A stretch of DNA of 64,000 nt from Cellulophaga baltica. Its GTDB lineage: Bacteria > Bacteroidota > Bacteroidia > Flavobacteriales > Flavobacteriaceae. Below the pieces are notes generated by a model that saw only the letters and a program-made list of their open reading frames with translations, was not told where the DNA came from and did no database searches. Shown here piece by piece: positions 8,331-14,768 of the stretch. The position numbers and the translations under genes are program-made. The DNA is taken from NCBI RefSeq assembly GCF_900102165.1, contig NZ_FNBD01000004.1:62001-126000 (forward strand). Direction: 5' to 3'. Position 1 is the stretch's first letter. Each line of letters starts with the position of its first letter.

Positions 8331-9662
8331 TTAGTGTTTTACAAGTTGAGGTCCTTTATTAATAATTTTACCCGCTAATATTAAAAATAGTAGTCCTAGC
8401 AATAGATATAAACCTACAAATCCTAATAGAGTAAAGAGTGTATTCCCTGCAGACACGGTTGGAGAAGCTCCAGCACTTGTTCTTAATAAATTAAACACTA
8501 ACCAGGGCTGTCTGCCCAATTCTGCGGTATACCAGCCCATCGTATTGGCGATATAAGGGAAAGGTAGAAGGAAAACCAAGGAATAAAGGATCCATTTTGT
8601 TTTGTATAATTTTTTTCTAAATAATTGCACGATAGCTAAGAATAATAATCCTATAAAAATGGTACCTAAACCTACCATGATATGATAGGCATAATACAGC
8701 CCTGGAATGTTGGTTGGATGTACAGATTCATCAAATTCATTCAAACCTTTTATTTGTGCATCCCACTTTTGGTAGGTAAGAAAACTTAAAATGTTAGGCA
8801 CGGCAATTTTGTTGTCTAATTTTTTCTCTACAATATTAGGTTGACCAATTAAAACAATTTCAGAACCTCCTTCTTCAGTTTCAAAAATACCTTCCATTGC
8901 AGCGAAAGTTGCAGGTTGATATTTCACGACATTTTTCGCAGCTAAATCTCCCGTAGGAACGGCAACGAATACGCTAGCAACAAAACCAAAAATTACTCCA
9001 GTTTTGACAAAAAGCTTTCCAAAATCATGATGTTTATCATTTAATAAATAGAAGGCGCCAATAGCAGCCATTACAAATGACGCTGTTACTAATGAGGCTA
9101 ACTGGTTATGGAAATAAGAGGGAAGTAACCAAGGGTTGGAAAATAAGGCACCAAAATTAGTCAACACAAATTTTCCGTTTTCTAAAATTTCAAAACCAAC
9201 GGGGTGTTGCATCCATGAATGCGTAGCGATAATAAGATATCCACTCGCCCAAGAGCCCAAGAAAACTAGAAATCCTGTTACAAAATGTAGTTTGTGGCCT
9301 AATAGCTTTTCTCCAAAAATAAATAAGCCTAAGAATGAAGATTCCAAAAAGAAAGAAAACATTCCTTCCATAGCAAGTGTTTGCCCTATAATACCTCCTG
9401 TAAGTTCCGAGAATTTAGCCCAATTGGTGCCAAATTGAAATTCCATTGGAATACCTGTAACTACACCCATTGCAAAGTTTAGAGCAAATATCTTCATCCA
9501 AAATTTAGCAGCATCATTATACATTTCTATCTTATTGAATAGAAATTTTCCTTTGTAATACACAATTAGGAGTGATAATCCCATGGTTAGTTGTGGGAAC
9601 AAATAATGAAAGGTGATGGTGAATGCAAATTGTATTCTATCGTAGAAAAGCATGTCTTCCAT
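8331..9662 (-). CDS. cydA: Cytochrome bd ubiquinol/menaquinol oxidase subunit I
   Basis: Haem-bearing quinol oxidase subunit that reduces O2 to water with high affinity. In 443 residues it shows the axial ligand His19 in the segment FHYLFPQLTMG, Glu99 and Glu107 of the proton/haem region, His185 (SYFHNQLAS) as haem b558 ligand, and the motif ELGRQPW near the C terminus. The quinol-binding Q-loop is short compared with E. coli CydA, as in the short-loop subfamily. It is divergent from the sulfite-oxidase operon, and the shared 189-bp intergenic region has two identical-type regulatory palindromes, one for each direction. Cytochrome bd is generally resistant to sulfide, which fits the sulfur genes next door. 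Confidence 0.97.
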   Translation of the reverse strand: MEDMLFYDRIQFAFTITFHYLFPQLTMGLSLLIVYYKGKFLFNKIEMYNDAAKFWMKIFALNFAMGVVTGIPMEFQFGTNWAKFSELTGGIIGQTLAMEGMFSFFLESSFLGLFIFGEKLLGHKLHFVTGFLVFLGSWASGYLIIATHSWMQHPVGFEILENGKFVLTNFGALFSNPWLLPSYFHNQLASLVTASFVMAAIGAFYLLNDKHHDFGKLFVKTGVIFGFVASVFVAVPTGDLAAKNVVKYQPATFAAMEGIFETEEGGSEIVLIGQPNIVEKKLDNKIAVPNILSFLTYQKWDAQIKGLNEFDESVHPTNIPGLYYAYHIMVGLGTIFIGLLFLAIVQLFRKKLYKTKWILYSLVFLLPFPYIANTMGWYTAELGRQPWLVFNLLRTSAGASPTVSAGNTLFTLLGFVGLYLLLGLLFLILAGKIINKGPQLVKH

Positions 9663-9695
9663 AAACTATAATTTTAGAGATGGCAATTATGAGTA

Positions 9696-9703
9696 TAAAA
9701 ATA
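9696..9703 (-). promoter_or_regulatory. Candidate -7 box of cydAB
   Basis: On the minus strand TATTTTTA approximates TAnnTTTG. No TTTG -33 element is seen; the palindrome at 9726-9739 takes that place, 33 bp away centre to centre, as expected for an activator-dependent promoter. Confidence 0.5.
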
Positions 9704-9725
9704 AGCATCAAAGCTTACTTGGAAG

Positions 9726-9739
9726 GTAACAATGGTTAC
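9726..9739. promoter_or_regulatory. CRP/FNR-type operator upstream of cydAB
   Basis: Perfect palindrome GTAAC-AATG-GTTAC. It has the half-site length and 4-bp spacing of CRP/FNR-family sites. Centre is 70 bp from the cydA start and 33 bp from the -7-like box. The same motif appears at 9783-9796 and 13875-13888. Confidence 0.7.
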
Positions 9740-9782
9740 ATATTTATGTTATTTAACGTATTACCCAGTTCTGTTGTCTTCT

Positions 9783-9796
9783 GTAACTTTTGTTAC
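9783..9796. promoter_or_regulatory. CRP/FNR-type operator upstream of the sulfite-oxidase operon
   Basis: Perfect palindrome GTAAC-TTTT-GTTAC, 57 bp from the cydAB site. Its centre is 62 bp before the ATG at 9852 and 33 bp before a plus-strand TATTTTTA at 9819-9826, the same geometry and the same box sequence as for cydAB. Confidence 0.7.
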
Positions 9797-9818
9797 CGAA
9801 ATATAACCTAAAATTCAG

Positions 9819-9826
9819 TATTTTTA
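9819..9826 (+). promoter_or_regulatory. Candidate -7 box of the sulfite-oxidase operon
   Basis: TATTTTTA, identical to the candidate cydAB -7 box, lies 33 bp (centre to centre) from the palindrome at 9783-9796 and 25 bp before the start codon. Confidence 0.5.
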
Positions 9827-9851
9827 GAAGCTTAAAGTATGATGAGATCCT

Positions 9852-11072
9852 ATGGAGAGAAGAAAATTTATTACAAGGTCATCTTTAGCTACGCTGACAG
9901 GAATTTTAGGGATGGATATCGTGTTTGGAAATTTACTTCCCGATAAATATATCCCTTTGGAACTACAAGAAACAGATCCGCTTAAATTGTTTGGTTTAAA
10001 TAAGGAGATGCAGGTGCTAAATGATAAACCTTGGAACATAGAAGCACAAGCACATTTGCTCGATGATAAAGTTACACCGAACACTGCGATGTTTATTCGG
10101 AATAATGGAAAAATTCCGGAAGCCATAGATGTAAATACATGGACATTAACTTTTGATGGAGAATCCATCAACCAAAAGAAAACATATACCTTAAGTGAAC
10201 TCAAAACTAAATTTAAGCACTATACCTATCAGCTTACCTTAGAGTGTGGGGGAAATGGTCGGAGTGAGTTTAACCCGCCAGCGAAAGGCAATCAGTGGAC
10301 TATCGGAGCAGTTTCTTCTGCGAAATGGACGGGAATTCGTTTAAAAGATATTTTGGCTGAGGTAGGTATAAAATCTGACGCCGTATATATTGGATATCAT
10401 GCGGCAGATACCCATTTAAGTGGTGATCCTAGCAAAGAACCTATTTCACGTGGAGTGCCCATCGCAAAAGCCCTTCAGGAGGAAACTATCTTGGCTTTTC
10501 AAATGAATGGTGAAGATATTCCAGTAGTACATGGTTATCCCTTGCGCTTAATAGCTGGTGGCTATCCTGCTTCTGCCTCAGGGAAATGGTTACAGAGAAT
10601 TAGTGTTCGGAATAAAATACATGACGGAGAGAAAATGACAGGGAGCTCTTATAAAGTTCCTAGGAACCCAGTGGCACCTGGGACAACCGTAAAAGAAGAA
10701 GATATGCGCATTATAGAATCTATGCCTGTAAAGTCTTTAATAACCTATCCTAAATCTGGAGCTACTTTTAATTTAAATAAACAATTAACTATTAGAGGTC
10801 ACGCTTGGGCAGGAGAGTTAAATGTTTCTAAAGTTGCGTATTCTATTGATTTTGGTAGTACGTGGAGCAGTTGTGATTTAGAAAAGGAGGTAAACCGATT
10901 TGCATGGCAGCATTTTTCCGCTAAAATAAAATTTCCTCAAAAAGGATATTATGAGGTTTGGATAAAAGCTACAGATAGGGATGGGCGTTCTCAACCTATG
11001 CTTGTTCCGGGATGGAATCCTAAGGGGTATTTAAATAATGCATGTCATAGAATTGCCGTAAAAGTTGTTTAA
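9852..11072 (+). CDS. Sulfite-oxidase-family molybdoenzyme (SorA-like), Tat-exported
   Basis: Molybdopterin enzyme of the sulfite oxidase family, probably oxidising sulfite to sulfate in the periplasm. The 406-residue protein begins with a twin-arginine signal (MERRKFITRSS plus hydrophobic stretch). The oxidoreductase core contains FIRNNGKIPE and the molybdenum ligand Cys132 in LTLECGGNGRSEF; the Ig-like dimerisation domain occupies about residues 285-406 (RGHAWAGELNVSKVAYSIDFG). The next gene starts directly after the stop and encodes a monohaem cytochrome c, the arrangement of SorAB-type sulfite dehydrogenases. Sulfite is the likely substrate but other sulfite-oxidase-fold enzymes exist, so the substrate is an inference. 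Confidence 0.88.
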   Translation: MERRKFITRSSLATLTGILGMDIVFGNLLPDKYIPLELQETDPLKLFGLNKEMQVLNDKPWNIEAQAHLLDDKVTPNTAMFIRNNGKIPEAIDVNTWTLTFDGESINQKKTYTLSELKTKFKHYTYQLTLECGGNGRSEFNPPAKGNQWTIGAVSSAKWTGIRLKDILAEVGIKSDAVYIGYHAADTHLSGDPSKEPISRGVPIAKALQEETILAFQMNGEDIPVVHGYPLRLIAGGYPASASGKWLQRISVRNKIHDGEKMTGSSYKVPRNPVAPGTTVKEEDMRIIESMPVKSLITYPKSGATFNLNKQLTIRGHAWAGELNVSKVAYSIDFGSTWSSCDLEKEVNRFAWQHFSAKIKFPQKGYYEVWIKATDRDGRSQPMLVPGWNPKGYLNNACHRIAVKVV

Positions 11073-11555
11073 ATGGGGGTAGAGGAAAAATTTAAACAAA
11101 GTGTTAAGGGTATTCATAGCTTATTAGCAATTCTACTGATAGGGTTTATAAGTGTACTCACAATTCTGTTTTTTACGGTTAAGGATTTGGCGAGTCCTAC
11201 GACCAATACTCCAGTTATATCTCCTGATTATGTTGAGGTACTTGGCAATGAAGAAGATTTAGACAAAATAGAAAATGGCATTCATGTGCGAACAGGTTTT
11301 GTAGAAGGTGAAGGTTTGATGTTGGTAGTGCAAAACTGTACCAGTTGTCATTCCGCTAAGTTAGTAACGCAAAATAGAATGTCTAAAGAGAAGTGGTTGG
11401 CAACAATTAGATGGATGCAAGAAACTCAAAATTTGTGGGATTTAGGTGTCAATGAAGAACCTATCTTAAAGTATCTGAGTACCTATTATGCGCCCAATCA
11501 AATAGGTCGTAGAGCTAATTTAGAAAATGTTGAATGGTATCATCTCAATGAATAG
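11073..11555 (+). CDS. Membrane-anchored monohaem cytochrome c, SorB-like
   Basis: Probable electron acceptor of the preceding molybdoenzyme. The 160-residue protein has one N-terminal transmembrane anchor (about residues 17-36) and a periplasmic domain with haem attachment motif Cys89-Thr-Ser-Cys92-His93; Met103 or Met115 could be the sixth ligand. Its ATG follows the stop of the molybdoenzyme gene without a gap, which indicates tight coupling. Electrons would then pass to the respiratory chain; whether to a cytochrome c oxidase or elsewhere cannot be seen. Confidence 0.85.
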   Translation: MGVEEKFKQSVKGIHSLLAILLIGFISVLTILFFTVKDLASPTTNTPVISPDYVEVLGNEEDLDKIENGIHVRTGFVEGEGLMLVVQNCTSCHSAKLVTQNRMSKEKWLATIRWMQETQNLWDLGVNEEPILKYLSTYYAPNQIGRRANLENVEWYHLNE

Positions 11556-11567
11556 TGCGATAGTAAA

Positions 11568-12446
11568 ATGAATGAATATATAGCTGTTTTTGTAAAAGCC
11601 TTAATGAACACCATAAGTTGGACTTGGAAATCTATTATTTTTGAGGTGCCTTGGTATACCAATTTTTTCTGGGGGCTAATTGTAATTTCTTTAGTAGTAT
11701 GGGGATTAGAAATAGCATTTCCTTGGCGAAAAAATCAATCCGTTTTCAGAAAAGATTTTTGGCTAGATGGGTTCTACATGTTTTTCAATTTCTTCCTCTT
11801 TGTAATTATGATAAGTGGATTTTATAAAATACTAGAAAAATTCTTTTCAGACATAGGAATTAGTGCATCTAGCTTTACATTGATAGATTTTTCTACTTGG
11901 CCTTCTTGGGCGCAATTGGTAATTTTCTTTATCATCTTAGACTTTGTACAGTGGTTTACGCACACGTTGCTTCATAAATATGAGTTTTTATGGAATTTTC
12001 ATAAAGTACACCATAGTGTAAAAGAGATGGGTTTTGCTGCTCATTTACGGTATCATTGGATGGAAAACATCTTATACAAACCATTAAAAACTTTTGGAGT
12101 GATGATCTTGGGAGGCTTTGAGCCAGAACAAGCCTATATTGTTCACTTTATAGCCATCACAATAGGGCACTTTAATCATTCTAATATAAAAATAACTTGG
12201 GGTCCTTTGAAGTATATTTTAAACAATCCAGTAATGCATTTATACCATCATGCCTATGACTTACCCAAAGGTACTTATGGCGTAAACTTTGGTATAAGCT
12301 TAAGCGTTTGGGATTATATCTTTAGAACAAATTACATCCCAGAAGATAGTGGTACAATTGAATTAGGGTTTCATGGAGATGATAAGTTTCCTAAAGATTT
12401 TATCCATCAAAATATGGAAGGTTTTAAAAGTTCTAAAAAACAATAA
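11568..12446 (+). CDS. Fatty-acid hydroxylase / sterol desaturase family membrane protein
   Basis: Integral membrane di-iron protein of 292 residues. Four or five hydrophobic segments surround the histidine clusters HTLLHKYEFLWNFHKVHHS, NHSNI and HLYHHAYD, the metal-binding signature of the family. It is 12 bp from the cytochrome c gene and ends at a strong terminator, so it belongs to the sulfite-oxidase operon. The real substrate (lipid hydroxylation, or a membrane redox role) is unknown; the link with sulfur oxidation is noteworthy. A second, different member lies at 58962-59921. Confidence 0.82.
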   Translation: MNEYIAVFVKALMNTISWTWKSIIFEVPWYTNFFWGLIVISLVVWGLEIAFPWRKNQSVFRKDFWLDGFYMFFNFFLFVIMISGFYKILEKFFSDIGISASSFTLIDFSTWPSWAQLVIFFIILDFVQWFTHTLLHKYEFLWNFHKVHHSVKEMGFAAHLRYHWMENILYKPLKTFGVMILGGFEPEQAYIVHFIAITIGHFNHSNIKITWGPLKYILNNPVMHLYHHAYDLPKGTYGVNFGISLSVWDYIFRTNYIPEDSGTIELGFHGDDKFPKDFIHQNMEGFKSSKKQ

Positions 12447-12480
12447 AAAATCCTTTGGTTTTAAAACCAAAGGATTTTTT
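12445..12480. terminator. Bidirectional terminator between convergent operons
   Basis: A near-perfect stem (AAAATCCTTTGGTTTT with its complement) flanked by A-run and T-run serves the plus-strand operon ending at 12446 and the minus-strand operon ending at 12502. Confidence 0.88.
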
Positions 12481-12501
12481 ATTAGAACTGTTATTATTGT
12501 A

Positions 12502-13119
12502 TTATTGTTCTTTAAAGCTAATACTCCAAATCCCGCGTACTTCATTTGTTCCATAGCCTAAAGCCATGTCTTTTGGATAAAGGCTTCTAATTACCGCACG
12601 TGTTTCTGGATTTACTTCTTTTTCTGTTCCGTGACATTGTAGACACATTGCATTGGTTATAATTGGATAATAGAATTCAACCATATCGTCCATATATTTT
12701 TTAACCACAGGGGTGGGGGTAATACCATTGACTATATCTTGTTTATAAGATTTAATATATTCCAATTCGGCCTCATTTGCTTTATTCGCTTGGTTTCTAG
12801 GTTTATCAGAGACTCTTTTGAGGGTTGCGTTATGTTTTAAGGCCATACTATCAGTAATTGGATATGCCTGAATATTACAGAATTTTAAAGCTGCCGAAGT
12901 TCCTTTTTTCTGTATAGTGCCTATCAATTGCTTACCTAAAGCTTGTTGTGTTGTCTGGGCATATTCTAAGCCTATAGCTGCCAGATTTTTTTGATTTTGA
13001 GTAGTCTTTTGCGTCGCATTTTCAATCATAGGAATCTGCTTAGTCGCGTTCGTTTTAGTTTCAGAATCTTTACAACCAGCTAAAACTAACAAAAGTAAAG
13101 ATGGAATTATAAATTTCAT
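12502..13119 (-). CDS. c-type haem lipoprotein, DUF3365/Tll0287-like domain
   Basis: A 205-residue lipoprotein (lipobox LAGC, Cys16) with a Tll0287-like sensor/haem domain. It holds a single haem motif Cys159-Leu-Gln-Cys162-His163 and conserved 'AALKFCNIQAYPITD' and 'GYGTNEVRGIWSISF' segments. Such domains are attached to signalling proteins or occur alone as periplasmic haem proteins. The start codon shares one base with the stop of the HMA gene (TAATG), so the two are translationally coupled. A redox-sensing or electron-transfer role in the periplasm is likely; the ligand is unknown. Confidence 0.8.
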   Translation of the reverse strand: MKFIIPSLLLLVLAGCKDSETKTNATKQIPMIENATQKTTQNQKNLAAIGLEYAQTTQQALGKQLIGTIQKKGTSAALKFCNIQAYPITDSMALKHNATLKRVSDKPRNQANKANEAELEYIKSYKQDIVNGITPTPVVKKYMDDMVEFYYPIITNAMCLQCHGTEKEVNPETRAVIRSLYPKDMALGYGTNEVRGIWSISFKEQ

Positions 13120-13388
13120 TATGATGAGATTTTACCTGTAGCACAACTTACGAAAGATTTTGCTTTTGAAACTAATGAATTATCTTCATCTATTGACGGG
13201 TAACCAATAGCTTTGAGCTTATCTTTAACTCTTAAAAGGTCTTCGTTATTTTTAGTAGAGAATGATATATTAGAACGGTCTATATCGATCTCAATACTTG
13301 AAATATTTTCTATTTCCGAAATTTTGTTCTTAATTGTATTGGCGCAACCACCACATTTTAAATTCTGAATGGTAATTGAATTTTGCAT
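13119..13388 (-). CDS. Heavy-metal-associated (HMA) domain protein
   Basis: An 89-residue cytoplasmic protein, almost entirely one HMA fold. The metal-binding motif is Cys12-Gly-Gly-Cys15 in NLKCGGCANTI. A further Cys lies near the C terminus (SCATGK). It could chaperone copper or another soft metal, or in this setting carry sulfur-reactive metal ions. Position: middle of the rhodanese - HMA - haem lipoprotein operon, 6 bp after the rhodanese. Confidence 0.85.
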   Translation of the reverse strand: MQNSITIQNLKCGGCANTIKNKISEIENISSIEIDIDRSNISFSTKNNEDLLRVKDKLKAIGYPSIDEDNSLVSKAKSFVSCATGKISS

Positions 13389-13394
13389 AGTTCT

Positions 13395-13733
13395 TTATTT
13401 ATAAGCCATATAGCCACCTTTTAAATCAATAATATCTGTAAAGCCCATTTTTGCAAGCTTATTCGCTGCTCTTTTACTGCGCATTCCAGATTGACAGTAG
13501 ATATATAGAGGCTCATCTTTCTTGAACTTGTTAAAAGCATTTTCAAAAACAGTAGTATTGAAAAAATCAATATTAACAGCTTTTTTTATAGCACCTCTAG
13601 AGAATTCATTAGGGGTTCTAACGTCTACTAATTGAACTCTTTTATCAGAAATAGCAGCTTTGTAGTCTATAACATTAATAGTTGTAATGCTATCAGAGTT
13701 TTTGTTTCCGAATAGAAAATTTAAGAACGACAT
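13395..13733 (-). CDS. Single-domain rhodanese (sulfurtransferase)
   Basis: A 112-residue cytoplasmic rhodanese. The active-site loop is Cys80-Gln-Ser-Gly-Met-Arg-Ser, and LVDVRTPNEF is the family's other conserved block. It would move sulfane sulfur, for example from persulfides or thiosulfate, to acceptors. First gene of a three-gene operon, preceded by a CRP-type palindrome at 13875-13888 and a candidate -7 box. Together with the sulfite oxidase this indicates handling of reduced sulfur. Confidence 0.9.
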   Translation of the reverse strand: MSFLNFLFGNKNSDSITTINVIDYKAAISDKRVQLVDVRTPNEFSRGAIKKAVNIDFFNTTVFENAFNKFKKDEPLYIYCQSGMRSKRAANKLAKMGFTDIIDLKGGYMAYK

Positions 13734-13844
13734 ATAGTATATTTTTTTTTTAAAAAAATGGAAGTAGTCACAACCACATCACTACTTCCATTGAAACAAC
13801 CAACTAATAAACTATTTGCCAATAAAGGCTCTAATTTATTACTG

Positions 13845-13852
13845 TAAAATTA
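13845..13852 (-). promoter_or_regulatory. Candidate -7 box of the rhodanese operon
   Basis: On the minus strand TAATTTTA lies 33 bp (centre to centre) from the palindrome at 13875-13888, the same spacing as at the other two promoters of the block; the untranslated leader would be about 105 nt. Confidence 0.45.
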
Positions 13853-13874
13853 CAGATTGTTTGTATCATTGAAA

Positions 13875-13888
13875 GTAACCTAGGTTAC
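13875..13888. promoter_or_regulatory. CRP/FNR-type operator upstream of the rhodanese operon
   Basis: Perfect palindrome GTAAC-CTAG-GTTAC (the spacer is itself palindromic). It sits just past the 3' end of the CRP-family regulator gene and upstream of the rhodanese gene. Confidence 0.7.
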
Positions 13889-13893
13889 ATAGG

Positions 13894-14526
13894 CTATAAA
13901 TTAATTACTTTTATGTAATTACGATGCAATTCTATTTTTCCTAATTCTTCCAATTTCTTTAGCAGTCTAGAAATAACTACTCTTGAGCTATGTAAGTCAT
14001 ACGCTATCTGTTGGTGTGTATTATGAATGGTGCTGTCGTTGGTAATTCTTATTTTTTCTTTTAAGTAACCTAGTAAACGTTCATCCATATTTTGAAAAGC
14101 AATAGAATCTACCGTGTTTAAGAGCTCTGTTAATCTATTATGATAGCTTTCGAAAACAAAGTTTCTCCATGACTTATATTTGGCTGTCCATTCTTCCATT
14201 TTTTGAACAGGAACCATAATCAATTTTGTTTCTGTTTCAGCAATGGCCCTAATTTCACTGATAGATTGAGATAAACAGCAACTCAGGGTCATAGAACAGG
14301 TATCTCCTTTTTCTAAATAATACAAAAGGAGTTCATCGCCATCTTTATCTTCTCTTAATATTTTTATAGCGCCAGAAATTAGTAAAGGCATGCTCTTGAT
14401 ATATTCACCAATCTCAATTAATTTAAACCCTTCGGGCACTTCTTTGAATGTTCCTACTTGAACAATTTCTTCTATGAGTTCTTTTTCAAATATAGTTCCG
14501 TAGTTGTCTATTAAATCTTTTATCAT
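13894..14526 (-). CDS. CRP/FNR-family transcriptional regulator
   Basis: A 210-residue regulator with an N-terminal cyclic-nucleotide-binding-type beta-roll (about residues 20-120) and a C-terminal winged HTH (about 150-205; 'HQQIAYDLHSSRVVISRLLKKLEE'). Instead of FNR's N-terminal iron-sulfur cysteines it has Cys77, Cys83 and Cys84 within the beta-roll (DTCSMTLSCC), which could be redox- or ligand-responsive. It is the natural candidate to bind the three GTAACnnnnGTTAC palindromes at 9726, 9783 and 13875. No such site is seen in front of its own gene. The effector (O2, NO, sulfide, haem) cannot be read from the sequence. Confidence 0.88.
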   Translation of the reverse strand: MIKDLIDNYGTIFEKELIEEIVQVGTFKEVPEGFKLIEIGEYIKSMPLLISGAIKILREDKDGDELLLYYLEKGDTCSMTLSCCLSQSISEIRAIAETETKLIMVPVQKMEEWTAKYKSWRNFVFESYHNRLTELLNTVDSIAFQNMDERLLGYLKEKIRITNDSTIHNTHQQIAYDLHSSRVVISRLLKKLEELGKIELHRNYIKVINL

Positions 14527-14702
14527 GGGCAGTGGGGTTCAGTAAAAACAATCAATCTCAAATTTAAGAATAATAAAGGAGTACCACTTAAAATAAAAGT
14601 ATCAAAACCTAGTGGCGCACTATTCCTTTTTTAAGAATCTTCTTGTCTTTTAGCAAAATTAATTTCAATTTATTATTATATCATTACAATTGGGTCATAT
14701 TT

Positions 14703-14733
14703 TTTGCTTAATAGGTAAATATGCATATATTTG
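14703..14733 (+). promoter_or_regulatory. Promoter of the PL6-PL17-kdgF unit
   Basis: TTTG ending at 14706, a 19-nt spacer, and TATATTTG at 14726-14733 match the Bacteroidota consensus exactly. The GntR-type operator begins at 14731 and overlaps the -7 element, as expected for repression. Confidence 0.75.
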
Positions 14734-14757
14734 GTAAACCAATTTGGTGAACCAATT
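14731..14757. promoter_or_regulatory. GntR-type operator before the PL6 lyase gene
   Basis: Three alternating half-sites read TTGGT-AAACCAA-TTTGGT-GAACCAA, with the palindromic core ACCAATTTGGT. The same arrangement recurs upstream of susC (20043-20069) and, in part, upstream of the gntR gene (28144-28167). The likely binder is the FadR-type regulator at 28187-28906. Confidence 0.65.
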
Positions 14758-14768
14758 AAATTAACAAT

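Noticed and set aside
12363-12561. Short frames on both strands over the convergent terminator
   Set aside because: They are created by the AT-rich palindrome and overlap the ends of two real genes.
13894-14526. Calling the CRP-family protein FNR
   Set aside because: It lacks the N-terminal cysteines of FNR; only the family can be stated.
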